NCBI GenBank assembly: GCA_023614405.1
Contig: CM042688.1
Location: 381,411,331-381,475,330 of the forward strand
Reading direction: 5' to 3'
Source of the DNA: Avena insularis
Taxonomy: Eukaryota; Streptophyta; Magnoliopsida; Poales; Poaceae
DNA: 64,000 bases
The translations under genes and the position numbers were made by a program. Below, piece by piece: positions 14,248 through 28,748 of the stretch (position 1 is the first letter of the stretch; each line of letters opens with the position of its first letter). The notes under the pieces are model-generated. The model worked only from the letters and a program-made list of their open reading frames with translations. It searched no databases and was not told the DNA's origin.

Positions 14248-17195
14248 AATAAAATAATAATTTTTTTATTCTTTTAGGATCCACAATTAAATAAAATGGA
14301 TCTTTAGTTTATTAATAAAATAGGGTTTGATTTAATTAATAAAATCTCCATTTGAAATCCAAATACTTTCAAAACCAAATCAGTAGGTTTTATTTGAAAA
14401 TAAAGAATACTTGGAAAGCTTGTTTAAAATAAAATAATATTTTTATTTTAAGCTCCATTTATAATTAAATAAAATGGACCTTAGTTAATAATTCAAATAG
14501 GATTTGTTTTATTAAAATCTTTATTTTGAAAATCTAAAATAAAAACCAAAACACTTCAAGGTTTTATTTGAGAATATAAAATATTTGGAAAACTTATTTA
14601 AAATAAATAAATAAGTTTTAGTGTTTGTTTAAAATGGGAAAAGCCTTTACTTAAATAAAATTGGATATTAAATCCTTATTATTTTATTTATACAAACCTT
14701 TACTCTTTTATCAAAACAAAATATTTGCCAAAATTAATTTGGCTCTTTAAAATATAATCTTTATTTATAAATCCACCTTCTCTTTGAAAACCAAAACTCT
14801 TTACTTAAAGATCCAAAATAGTAATTCCAATTATAAAACTTTCTTTATTAATTGTTTATCTTTTAAATCCTTTAGGATTATTTGTTCACCAATTGGTATG
14901 GGTTTTTGGTAAGGGCTTTATTAGCTTTGGAAATTCAATTTCTTATCTTATTATATTATTTATGGTTCCAATTTGAGTGAAACCAACTATGGTCTTTCTG
15001 TGATCCTTTGTGAATATTTGTTGATCAATTTTGGTATGGATCAAATCCATGGATTTGGAGATACTTTGAAAATGATTTGTATTCCATTAGGTTTAGGGTT
15101 TTGGATTTATTTTCCAAATGTCAGGAATGCATTTCACTTGATTTGGTTGACAAACCACAAAGTTTGTTCAAGATGGAATTTTAAGTTTCCTTTAGAAACA
15201 AAAGTTTCTTTTCTAACGATTTTCAACAAAAATTTATTTTGTTTATTTATTTTTCACATTACAAGATTTGGGATGTGACAGTTTGTTCTTATACTAAAAC
15301 CACAAACCAGCACTAGAGTCATTGCATGTGTGTTCATTTCCACAAACCACACATGGATCCACCACTAGAGTCATTGCATGTGTGTTCTTTCCACAAACCA
15401 CATATGGATCAACCAGAGTCATTACATGTGTGTTCTTTCCACAAACCACACATGTGGACCCACTAGAGTCATTGCATGTGTGTTATTTTCCATAAACCAC
15501 ACATAGATCAACCACTAGAGTCATTGCATATGTGTTATTTCCACAAACCACACATGGATCAACCACTAGAGTCATTGCATGTGTGTTCTTATACTAAAAC
15601 CAACACTAGAGTCATTGCATGTGTGTTCTTTTCACAAACCACACATGGATCAACGACTAGAGTCACTACATGTGTGTTATTTCCACAAACAAACATGGAT
15701 CAACCACTAGAGTCATTGCATGTGTGTTCTTATACTAAAACCAACATGGATCCACCAGTGGTCATTGCATGTGTGTTCTTTCCGCAAACCACACATCGAT
15801 CAACCACTAGAGTCATTGCATGTGTGTTCTTTTCACAAACCACACATGGATCAACCACTAGAGTCATTGCATGTGTGTTATTTCCACAAACAAATATGGA
15901 TCAACCACTAGAGTCATTGCATGTGTGTTCTTATACTAAAACCACAAACTAGCACTAGAGTCATTGCATGTGTGTTCTTTTCCACAAACCACACATGGAT
16001 CCACCACTAGAGTCATTGCATGTGTGTTCTTTCCACAAAACACATATGGATCAACCAGAGTCATTGCATGTGTGTTCTTTCCACAAACCACACATCTGGA
16101 CCCATTACAGTCATTGCATATGTGTTATTTCCACAAACCACACATGGATCAACCACTAGAATCATTGCATGTGTGTTCTTATACTAAAACCAACACTAGA
16201 GTCATTGCATGTGTGTTCTTTTCACAAACCACACATGGATCAACGACTAGAGTCACTACATGTGTGTTATTTCCACAAACAAACATGGATCAACCACTAG
16301 AGTCATTGCATGTGTGTTCTTATACTAAAACCAACATGGATTCACCAGTGGTCATTGCATGTGTGTTCTTTCGACAAACCACACATGGATCAACCAGTGG
16401 TCATTGCATGTGTGATCTTTCCACAAACCACATATGGATCAACCAGAGTCATTGCATGTGTGTTCTTTCCACAAACCACACATGGATCAACCACTAGAGT
16501 CATTGCATGTTTGTTCTTATACTAAAACCACAAACCAGCACTAGAGTCATTGCATGTGTGTTCTTTTCCACAAACCACACATGGATCCACCACTAGAGTC
16601 ATTGCATGTGTGTTATTTCCACAAACCACATATGGATCAACCAGAGTCATTGCATGTGTGTTCTTTCCACAAACCACACATGTGGACCCACTAGAGTCAT
16701 TGCATGTGTGTTATTTTCCACAAACCACACATAGATCAACCACTAGAGTCATTGCATATGTGTTATTTCCACAAACCACACATGGATCAACCACTAGAGT
16801 CATTGCATGTCTGTTCTTATAATAAAACCCACATGGATCCACCAGTGGTCATTGCATGTGTGTTCTTTCCACAAACCACACATGGATCAACTACTACAGT
16901 CATTGCATGTGTGTTATTTTCACAAACAAACCTGGATCAACAACTAGAGTCATTGCATGTGTGTTCTTATACTAAAAACTACATGGATCCACCAGTGGTC
17001 ATTGCATGTGTGTTCTTTCCACAAACCACACATGGATCAACCACTAGAGTTACTACATGTGTGTTCTAATACTAAAACCACAAAACAGTACTAGAGTCAT
17101 TGCATGTGTGTTCTTATACTAAAACCAACATGGATCCACCAGTGGTCATTGCATGTGTGTTCTTTCCATAAACCACACATGGATCAACCACTAGA

Positions 17196-17246
17196 GTCAT
17201 TGCATGTGTGTTATTTCCACAAACCACACATGGATCAACCACTAGA
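17196..17246 (+). repeat. Representative 51-bp unit of the right array
   Basis: Exactly 51 bases between successive GTCATTGCATG starts. It differs from the 48-bp type by the longer CCACTAGA end and carries the TTATTTCC variant. Confidence 0.9.
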
Positions 17247-17796
17247 GTCATTGCATGTGTGTTCTTATACTAAAACCACAAACCAGCACTACAGTCATTG
17301 CATGAGTGTTCTTATACTAAAACCAAGATGGATCCACCAGTGGTCATTGCATGTGTGTTCTTTCCACAAACCACACATGGATCAACCACTAGAGTCATTG
17401 CATGTGTGTTCTTTTCACAAACACACATGGATCAACCACTAGAGTCATTGCATGTGTGTTATTTCCACAAACAAATATGGATCAACCACTAGAGTCATTG
17501 CATGTGTGTTCTTATACTAAAACCAACATGGATCCACCAGTGGTCATTGCATGTGTGTTCTTTCCACAAACCACACTTGGATCAACCACTAGAGTCATTG
17601 CATGTGTGTTCTTTCCAGAAACCACATATGGATCAATCATTGGTCATTGCATATGTGTTCTTTCCACCAACCACACATGTGGACCCACTGGAGTCATTGC
17701 ATGTTTGTTCTTATACTAAAACCACAAACCAGCACTAGAGTCATTGCATGTGTATTCTTTTCCACAAACCACACATGGATCCACTAGACTCATTGC

Positions 17797-18526
17797 ATGT
17801 GTGTTCTTTTCCACAAACAACTTATGGATCAACTAGTGGTCATTGCATGTGTGTTCTTTCCACAAACCACACATGTGGACCCATTACAGTCATTGCATGT
17901 GTGTTATTTCTACAAACCACACATGGATCAACCACTAGAGTCATTGCATATGTGTTATTTCCACAAACCACACATGGATCAACCACTAGAGTCATTGCAT
18001 GTGTGTTCTTATACTAAAACCAACACTAGAGTCATTGCATGTGTGTTCTTTTCACAAACCACACATGGATCAACCACTAGAGTCATTGCATGTGTTTTAT
18101 TTCCACAAACAAACATGGATCAACCACTAGAGTCATTGCATGTGTGTTCTTATACTAAAACCAACATGGAAACACACCAGTGGTCATTGCATGTGTGTTC
18201 TTTCCACAAACCACACATGGATCAACCACTAGAGTCATTGCATGTGTGTTATTTCCACAAACCACACATGGATCAACCACTAGAGTCATTGCATGTGTGT
18301 TCTTATACTAAAACCACAAACCATTACTAGAGTCATTGCATGTGTGTTCTTTTCCACAAACCACACATGGATCCACCTGTGGTCATTGCATGTGTGTTCT
18401 TTCCACAAACCACATATGAATCAACCAGAGTCATTGTATGTGTGTTCTTTCCAACCACCACACATGTATCAACCACTAGAGTCATTGCATGTTCGTTCTT
18501 ACACTAAAACCACAAACCAGCACTAG
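17797..18526. repeat. Higher-order segment, copy 1 (duplicated at +3830)
   Basis: Matches 21627-22356 at a constant offset of 3830, including the private variant CCAACATGGAAACACACCAG (18161 and 21991) and the variant CAAACCATTACTAGAG. The same marker also occurs at 23073 and 27299. Confidence 0.85.
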
Positions 18527-18975
18527 AGTCATTGCATGTGTGTTCTTTTCCACAAACCACACATGGATCCACCAGTGGTCATTGCATGTGTGTTCTTTCC
18601 ACAAAACACACATGGATCAACCACTAGAGTCATTGCATGTGTGTTCTTATACTAAAACCAACATGGATCCACCAGTGGTCATTGCATGTGTGTTCTTTCC
18701 ACAAACCACAGATGTGGACCCACTAGAGTCATTGCATGTGTGTTCTTATACTAAATCCACAAACCAGCACTAGAGTCATTGCATGTGTGTTCTTTTCCAG
18801 AAACCACACATGGATCCACCACTAAAGTCATTACATGTGTGTTCTTTCCACAAACCACATATGGATCAACCTGAGTCATTGCATGTGTGTTCTTTCCACA
18901 AACCACACATGTGGACCCATTATAGTCATTGCATGTTTGTTCTTATACTAAAACCACAAACCAGCACTAGAGTCA

Positions 18976-21008
18976 TTGCATGTGTGTTCTTTTCCAAAAA
19001 CCACACATGGATCCACTAGTGGTTATTGCATGTGTGTTCTTTTCCACAACAACTTATGGATCAACCAGTGGTCATTGTATGTGTGTTCTTTCCACAAACC
19101 ACATGTGGACCCATTACAGTCATTGCATGTGTGTTATTTCCACAAACCACACATGGATCAACCACTAGAGTCATTGCATATGTGTTATTTCCAAAAACCA
19201 CACATGGATCAACCACTAGAGTCATTGCATGTGTTCTTATACTAAACCCAACACTAGAGTCATTGCATGTGTGTTATTTTCACAAACCACACATGGATCA
19301 ACCACTAGAGTCATTGCATGTGTGTTATTTCCACAAACAAACATGGATCAACCACTAGAGTCATTGCATGTGTGTTCTTATACTAAAACCAACATGGATC
19401 CACCAGTGGTCATTGCATGTGTGTTCTTTCCACAAACCACACATGGATCAACCACTAGAGTCATTACATGTGTGTTCTTGTACTAAAACCACAAACCAGT
19501 ACTAGAGTCATTGCATGTGTATTCTTTTCCCCAAACCACACATGGATCCACCAGTGGTCATTGCATGTGTGTTCTTTCAACAAACCACATATAGATCAAC
19601 CACTTGTCAGTGCATGTGTGTTCTTTCCACAAACCACACATGGATCAACCACTAGAGTCATTGCATGTTTGTTCTTATACTAAAACCACAAACCAGCACT
19701 AGAGTCATTGCATGTGTGTTCTTTTCCACAAACCACACATGGATCCACAAGTGGTTATTGCATGTGTGTTCTTTCCACAAACCACATATGGATCAACCAG
19801 AGTCATTGCATGTGTGTTCTTTCCACAAACCACATATGGATCAACCAGAGTCATTGCATGTGTGTTCTTTCCACAAACCACACATGGATCAACCACTAGA
19901 GTCATTGCATGTGTGTTCTTATACTAAAACCAACACTAGAGTAATTGCATGTGTGTTCTTTTCACAAACCACACATGGATCAACCACTTGAGTCATTGCA
20001 TGTGTGTTATTTCCACAAACAAACATGGATCAACCACTAGAGTCATTGCATGTGTGTTCTTATGCTAAAACCAACATGGATCCACCAGTGGTCATTGCAT
20101 GTGTGTTCTTTCCACAAACCACACATGGATCAACCACTAGAGTCATTACATGTGTGTTCTTATACTAAAACCACAAACCAATACTAGAGTCATTGCATGT
20201 GTGTTCTTTTCCACCAACCACACATGGATCCACCACTGGTCATTGCATGTGTGTTCTTTCCACAAACCACATATGTATCATCCACTAGTCATTGCATGTG
20301 TGTTCTTTAAACAAACCACACATGGATCAACCACTAGAGTCATTGCATGTTTGTTCTTATACTAAAACCACAAACCAGCACTAGAGTCATTGCATGTGTG
20401 TTCTTTTCCACAAACCACACATGGATCTACCAGTGGTCATTGCATGTGTGTTCTTTCCAGAAACCACATATGGATCAACCAGAGTCATTGCATGTGTGTT
20501 CTTTCCACAAACCACACATGGATCAACCACTAGAGTCATTGCATGTGTGTTATTTCCACAAACAAACATGGATCAACAACTAGAGTCATTGCATGTGTGT
20601 TCTTATACTAAAACCAACATGGATCCACCAGTGGTCATTGCATGTGTGTTCTTTCCACAAACCACACATGTGGACCCACTAGAGTCATTGCATGTTTGTT
20701 CTTATACTAAAACCACAAACCAGCACTAGAGTCATTGCATGTGTGTTCTTTTCCACAAACCACACATGGATCCACTAGACTCATTGCATGTGTGTTCTTT
20801 TCCACATACAACTTATGGATCAACCAGTGGTCATTGCATGTGTGTTCTTTCCAGAAACCACACATGTGGACCCATTACAGTCATTGCATGTGTGTTATTT
20901 CCACGAACCACACATGGATCAACCACTAGAGTCATGGCATATGTGTTATTTCTACAAACCACACATGTATCAACCACTAGAGTCATTGCATGTGTGTTCT
21001 TATACTAA
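18976..21008. repeat. Higher-order segment (duplicated at +4862/4863)
   Basis: Matches 23838-25871 unit by unit, including the rare TTCCACAACAACTTATGG deletion variant, the TTCCCCAAAC variant and the TTATGCTAAAACC variant. The offset shifts from 4862 to 4863 along its length. Confidence 0.85.
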
Positions 21009-21431
21009 AACAAACACTAGAGTCATTGCATGTCTGTTCTGTTCACAAACCACACATGGACCAACCACTGGAGTCATTGCATGTGTGTTATTTCCACAAA
21101 CAAACATGGATTCACCACTAGAGTCATTGCATGTGTGTTCTTATACTAAAACCAACATGGATCCACCAGTGGTCATTGCATGTGTGTTCTTTCCACAAAC
21201 CACACATGGATCAACCACTAGAGTCATTGCATGTGTGTTCTTTTCACAAACCACACATGGATCAACCACTAGAGTCATTGCATGTGTGTTATTTCCACAA
21301 ACAAATATGGATCAACCACTAGAGTCATTGCATGTATGTTCTTATACTAAAACCAACATGGATTCACCAGTGGTCATTGCATGTGTGTTCTTTCCACAAA
21401 CCACACTTGGATCAACCACTAGAGTCATTGC

Positions 21432-22356
21432 ATGTGTGTTCTTTCCAGAAACCACATATGGATCAATCATTGGTCATTGCATATGTGTTCTTTCCACCAA
21501 CCACACATGTGGACCCACTGGAGTCATTGCATGTTTGTTCTTATACTAAAACCACAAACTAGCACTAGAGTCATTGCATGTGTATTCTTTTCCACAAACC
21601 ACACATGGATCCACTAGACTCATTGCATGTGTGTTCTTTTCCACAAACAACTTATGGATCAACCAGTGGTCATTGCATGTGTGTTCTTTCGACAAACCAC
21701 ACATGTGGACCCATTACAGTCATTGCATGTGTGTTATTTCCACAAACCACACATGGATCAACCACTAGAGTCATTGCATATGTGTTATTTCCACAAACCA
21801 CACATGGATCAACCACTAGAGTCATTGCATGTCTATTCTTATACTAAAACCAACACTAGAGTCATGGCATGTGTGTTCTTTTCACAAACCACACATGGAT
21901 CAACCACTAGAGTCATTGCATGTGTTTTATTTCCACAAACAAACATGGATCAACCACTAGAGTCATTGCATGTGTGTTCTTATACTAAAACCAACATGGA
22001 AACACACCAGTGGTCATTGCATGTGTGTTTTTTCCACAAACCACACATGGATCAACCACTAGAGTCATTGCATGTGTGTTATTTCCACAAACCACACATG
22101 GATCAACCACTAGAGTCATTGCATGTGTGTTCTTATACTAAAACCACAAACCATTACTAGAGTCATTGCATGTGTGTTCTTTTCCACAAACCACACATGG
22201 ATCCACCAGTGGTCATTGCTTGTGTGTTCTTTCCACAAACCACATATGGATCAATCAGAGTCATTGCATGTGTGTTCTTTCCACAAACCACACATGGATC
22301 AACCACTAGAGTCATTGCATGTTTGTTCTTATACTAAAACCACAAACCAGCACTAG
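21432..22356. repeat. Higher-order segment (duplicated at +1084/1082)
   Basis: Matches 22516-23438 with shared private variants such as TTCCAGAAACCACATATGG followed by ATCAATCATTGG. A further copy of that pair lies near 17602, giving at least three copies. Confidence 0.8.
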
Positions 22357-25300
22357 AGTCATTGCATGTGTGTTCTTTTCCACAAACCACACATGGATCC
22401 ACCAGTGGTCATTGCATGTGTGTTCTTTCCACAAACCACATATGGATCAACCACTAGTCATTGCATGTGTGGTCTTTCCACAAACCACACTTGGATCAAC
22501 CACTAGAGTCATTGCATGTGTGTTCTTTCCAGAAACCACATATGGATCAATCATTGGTCATTGCATATGTGTTCTTTCCACCAACCACACATGTGGACCC
22601 ACTGGAGTCATTGCATGTTTGTTCTTATACTAAAACCACAAACTAGCACTAGAGTCATTGCATGTGTATTCTTTTCCACAAACCACACATGGATCCACTA
22701 GACTCATTGCATGTGTGTTCTTTTCCACAAACAACTTATGGATCAACCAGTGGTCATTACATGTGTGTTCTTTCCACAAACCACACATGGGGACCCATTA
22801 CAGTCATTGCATGTGTGTTATTTCCACAAACCACACATGACAACCACTAGAGTCATTGCATATGTGTTATTTCCACAAACCACACATGGATCAACCTCTA
22901 GAGTCATGGCATGTCTGTTCTTATACTAAAACCAACACTAGAGTCATTGCATGTGTGTTCTTTTCACAAACCACACATGGATCAACCACTAGAGTCATTG
23001 CATGTGTGTTATTTCCACAAACAAACATGGATCAACCACTAGAGTCATTGCATGTGTGTTCTTATACTAAAACCAACATGGAAACACACCAGTGGTCATT
23101 GCATGTGTGTTCTTTCCACAAACCACACATGGATCAACCACTAGAGTCATTGCATGTGTGTTATTTCCACAAACCACACATGGATCAACCACTAGAGTCA
23201 TTGCATGTGTGTTCTTATACTAAAACCACAAACCAGTACTAGAGTCATTGCATGTGTGTTCTTTTCCACAAACCACACATGGATCCACCAGTGGTCATTG
23301 CTTGTGTGTTCTTTCCACAAACCACATATGGATCAATCAGAGTCATTGCATGTGTGTTCTTTCCACAAACAACACATGGATCAACCACTAGAGTCATTGC
23401 ATGTTTGTTCTTACACTAAAACCACAAACCAGCACTAGAGTCATCGCATGTGTGTTCTTTTCCACAAACCACACATGGATCCACCAGTGGTCATTGCATG
23501 TGTGTTCTTTCCACAAACCACATATGGATCAACCACTAGTCATTGCATGTGTGTTCTTTCCACAAAACACACATGGATTAACCACTAGAGTCATTGCATG
23601 TGTGTTCTTATACTAAATCCACAAACCAGCACTAGAGTCATTGCATGTGTGTTCTTTTCCACAAACCACACATGGATCCACCACTAGAGTCATTGCATGT
23701 GTGTTCTTTCCACAAACCACATATGGATCAACCAGAGTCATTGCATGTGTGTTCTTTCCACAAACCACACATGTGGACCCATTATAGTCATTGCATGTTT
23801 GTTCTTATACTAACACCATAAACCAGCACTAGAGTCATTGCATGTGTGTTCTTTTCCACAAACCACACATGGATCCACTAGTGGTCATTGCATGTGTGTT
23901 CTTTTCCACAACAACTTATGGATCAACCAGTGGTCATTGCATGTGTGTTCTTTCCACAAACCACATGTGGACCCATTACAGTCATTGCATGTGTGTTATT
24001 TCCACAAACCACACATGGATAAACCACTAGAGTCATTGCATATGTGTTATTTCCAAAAACCACACATGGATCAACCACTAGAGTCATTGCATGTGTTCTT
24101 ATACTAAACCCAACACTAGAGTCATTGCATGTGTGTTCTTTTCACAAACCACACATGGATCAACCACTAGAGTCATTGCATGTGTGTTATTTCCACAAAC
24201 AAACATGGATCAACCACTAGAGTCATTGCATGTGTGTTCTTATACTAAAACCAACATGGATCCACCAGTGGTCATTGCATGTGTGTTCTTTCCACAAACC
24301 ACACATGGATCAACCACTAGAGTCATTACATGTGTGTTATTGTACTAAAACCACAAACCAGTACTAGAGTCATTGCATGTGTATTCTTTTCCCCAAACTA
24401 CACATGGATCCACCAGTGGTCATTGCATGTGTGTTCTTTCAACAAACCACATATGGATCAACGACTAGTCAGTGCATGTGTGTTCTTTCCACAAACCACA
24501 CATGGATCAACCACTAGAGTCATTGCATGTTTGTTCTTATACTAAAACCACAAACCAGCACTAGAGTCATTGCATGTGTGTTCTTTTCCACAAACCACAC
24601 ATGGATCCACAAGTGGTCATTGCATGTGTGTTCTTTCCACAATCCACATATGGATCAACCAGAGTCATTGCATGTGTGTTCTTTTCCACAAACCACATAT
24701 GGATCAACCAGAGTCATTGCATGTGTGTTCTTTCCACAAACCACATATGGATCAACCACTAGAGTCATTGCATGTGTGTTCTTATACTAAAACCAACACT
24801 AGAGTAATTGCATGTGTGTTCTTTTCACAAACCACACATGGATCAACCACTTGAGTCATTGCATGTGTGTTATTTCCACAAACAAACATGGATCAACCAC
24901 TAGAGTCATTGCATGTGTGTTCTTATGCTAAAACCAACATGGATCCACCAGTGGTCATTGCATGTGTGTTCTTTCCACAAACCACACATGGATCAACCAC
25001 TAGAGTCATTACATGTGTGTTCTTATACTAAAACCACAAACCAATACTAGAGTCATTGCACGTGTGTTCTTTTCCACCAACCACACATGGATCCACCACT
25101 GGTCATTGCATGTGTGTTCTTTCCACAAACCACATATGTACCAACCACTAGTCATTGCATGTGTGTTCTTTCCACAAACCACACATGGATCAACCACTAG
25201 AGTCATTGCATGTTTGTTCTTATACTAAAACCACAAACCAGCACTAGAGTCATTGCATGTGTGTTCTTTTCCACAAACCACACATGGATCCACCAGTGGT

Positions 25301-28300
25301 CATTGCATGTGTGTTCTTTCCAGAAACCACATATGGATCAACCAGAGTCATTGCATGTGTGTTCTTTCCACAAACCACACATGGATCAACCACTAGAGTC
25401 ATTGCATGTGTGTTATTTTCACAAACAAACATGGATCAACAACTAGAGTCATTGCATGTGTGTTCTTATACTAAAACCAACATGGATCCACCAGTGGTCA
25501 TTGCATGTGTGTTCTTTCCACAAACCACACATGTGGACCCACTAGAGTCATTGCATGTTTGTTCTTATACTAAAACCACAAACCAGCACTAGAGTCATTG
25601 CATGTGTGTTATTTTCAACAAACCACACATGGATCCACTAGACTCATTGCATGTGTGTTCTTTTCCACAAACAACTTATGGATCAACCAGTGGTCATTGC
25701 ATGTGTGTTCTTTCCACAAACCACACATGTGGCCCCATTACAATCATTGCATGTGTGTTATTTCCACGAACCACACATGGATCAACCACTAGAGTCATGG
25801 CATATGTGTTATTTCTACAAACCACACATGGATCAACCACTAGAGTCATTGCATGTGTGTTCTTATACTAAAACCAACACTAGAGTCATTGCATGTGTGT
25901 TCTTTTCACAAACCACACATGGACCAACCACTGGAGTCATTGCATGTGTGTTATTTCCACAAACAAACATGGATCCACCACTAGAGTCATTGCATGTGTG
26001 TTCTTATTCTAAAACCAACATGGATCCACCAGTGGTCATTGCATGTGTGTTCTTTCCACAAACCACACATGGATCAACCACTAGAGTCATTGTATGTGTG
26101 TTCTTATACTAAAACCAAAACCCAGTACTAGAGTCATTGCATGTGTGTTCTTTTCCACAAACCACACATGGATCCACCAGTGGTCATTGCATGAGTGTTC
26201 TTTCCACAAACCACACATTGATCAACCACTAGAGTTATTGCATGTGTGTTCTTTCCTCAAACCACACATGGATCAACCACTAGAGTCATTGCATGTGTGT
26301 TCTTATACTAAAACCACAAACCAGCACTAGAGTCATTGCATGTGTGTTCTTATACTAAAACCGACATGGATCCACCAGTGGTCATTGCATGTGTGTTCTT
26401 TCCACAAACCACACATTGATCAACCACTAGAGTCATTTCATGTGTGTTCTTTCCACAAACCACATATGTATCATCCACTAGTCATTGCATGTGTGTTCTT
26501 TAAACAAACCACACATGGATCAACCACTAGAGTCATTGCATGTTTGTTCTTATACTAAAACCACAAACCAGCACTAGAGTCATTGCATGTGTGTTCTTTT
26601 CCACAAACCACACATGGATCCACCAGTGGTCATTGCATGTGTGTTCTTTTCCACAAACAACTTATGGATCATCCAGCGGTCATTGCATGTGTGTTCTTTC
26701 CACAAACCACATGTGGACCCATTACAGTCATTGCATGTGTGTTATTTCCACAAACCTCATATGGATCAACCACTAGAGTCATTGCATATGTGTTATTTCC
26801 ACAAACCACACATGGATCAACCACTAGAGTCATTGCATGTGTGTTCTTATACTAAAACCAACACTAGAGTCATTGCATGTGTGTTCTTTTCACAAACCAC
26901 ACATGGATCAACCACTAGAGTCATTGCATGTGTGTTATTTCCACAAACAAACATGGATCAACCACTAGAGTCATTGCATGTGTATTCTTATACTAAAACC
27001 AACATGGATCCACCAGTGGTCATTGCATGTGTGTTCTTTCCACAAACCACACATGCATCAACCACTAGAGTCATTACATGTGTGTTCTTATACTAAAACC
27101 ACAAACCAGCACTAGAGTCATTGCATGTGTGTTCTTTTCCACAAACCACACATGGATCCACCACTAGAGTCATTGCATGTGTGTTCTTTCCACAAACCAC
27201 ACATGGATCAACCACTAGAGTCATTGCATGTGTTTTATTTCCACAAACAAACATGGATCAACCACTAGAGTCATTGCATGTGTGTTCTTATACTAAAACC
27301 AACATGGAAACACACCAGTGGTCATTGCATGTGTGTTCTTTCCACAAACCACACATGGATCAACCACTAGAGTCATTGCATGTGTGTTATTTCCACAAAC
27401 CACACATGGATCAACCACTAGAGTCATTGCATGTGTGTTCTTATACTAAAACCACAAACCATTACTAGAGTCATTGCATGTGTGTTCTTTTCCACAAACC
27501 ACACATGGATCCACCAGTGGTCATTGCATGTGTGTTCTTTCCACAAACCACATATGGATCAATCAGAGTCATTGCATGTGTGTTCTTTCCACAAACCACA
27601 CATGGATCAACCACTAGAGTCATTGCATGTTTGTTCTTATACTAAAACCACAAACCAGCACTAGAGTCATTGCATGTGTGTTCTTTTCCACAAACCACAC
27701 ATGGATCCACCAGTGGTCATTGCATGTGTGTTCTTTCCACAAACCACATATGGATCAACCAGAGTCATTGCATGTGTGTTCTTTCCACAAACCACACATG
27801 GATCAACCACTAGAGTCATTGCATGTGTGTTATTTCCACAAACCACATATGGATCAACCAGAGTCATTTCATGTGTGTTCTTTTCCACAAACCACATATG
27901 GATCAACCAGAGTCATTGCATGTGTGTTCTTTCCACAAACCACACATGGATCAACCACTAGAGTCATTGCATGTGTGTTCTTATACTAAAACCACAAACC
28001 AGCACTAGAGTCATTGCATGTGTGTTCTTTTCCACAAACCACACATGGAGCCACCAGTGGTCATTGCATGTGTGTTCTTTCCACAAACCACGCATGGATC
28101 AAGCACTAGAGTTATTGCATGTGTGTTATTTCCACAAACAAACATGGATCAACCACTAGAGTCATTGCATGTGTGTTCTTATACTAAAACCAACATGGAT
28201 CCACCAGTTGTCATTCCATGTGTGTTCTTTCCACAAACCACGCATAGATCAACCACTAGAGTCATTGCATGTGTGTTATTTCCACAAACCACACATGGAT

Positions 28301-28748
28301 CAACCACTAGAGTCATTGCATGTGTGTTCTTGTACTAAAACCACAAACCAGCACTAGAGTCGTTGCATCTGTGTTCTTTTCCACAAACCACACATGGATC
28401 CACCAGTGGTCATTGCATGTGTGTTCTTTCCACAAACCACACATTGATCAACCTCTAGAGTTATTGCATGTGTGTTCTTTACACAAACCACACATGGATC
28501 AACCACTAGAGTCATTGCATGTGTGTTCTTTCCACAAACCACATATGGATCAACCAGTGGTCATTGCATGTGGGTTCTTTTCCATAAACCACTTATGGAT
28601 CCATTACAGTCATTGCATGTGTGTTATTTCCACAAACCACACATGGATCAACCACTAGAGTCATTGCATGTGTGTTATTTCCACAAACCACACATGGATC
28701 CATTTGAGTCATTTCATGCTTGTTCTTATACTAAAACTAGCACTGCCC

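Larger units (their letters stand above)
11992..15280 (-). mobile_element. LTR-like segment splitting the array (probable solo LTR, minus orientation)
   Basis: The array stops at TGTTATAGTCCCAATC and resumes after GGGATGTGACA. Read on the minus strand this is a segment starting TGTCACATCCCAAAT and ending GGACTATAACA, the TG...CA form typical of grass gypsy LTRs. The interior (12.9-13.6 and 14.26-15.27 kb) is AT-rich and non-coding, as in such LTRs. No internal domain or second LTR is present, so a solo LTR is the simplest reading. Flanking 5-mers (ATGTG left, GTTTG right) do not match cleanly, perhaps because the target was repetitive or has since recombined. Four blocks of satellite units lie inside it. 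Confidence 0.6.
15281..28748. repeat. Right satellite array (51/48/40-bp units, higher-order repeats)
   Basis: Same family as the left array, but the dominant unit is 51 bp, ending ATCAACCACTAGA (for example 17196-17246). Further marker variants are common: ...ACTAAAACCACAAACCAGC..., ...CCAACATGGATCCACCAGTGG... and TTATTTCCACAAAC. About 280 units by estimate. Segmental duplications at offsets of about 1.08, 3.83, 4.86 and 5.31 kb are visible from shared private variants. The array ends at CTAGCACTGCCCCCC. Confidence 0.97.

Noticed and set aside
2275..28748. CRISPR-like regular repeats
   Set aside because: Units abut without spacers and vary in length. The genome is a plant nuclear genome with no cas-like genes.
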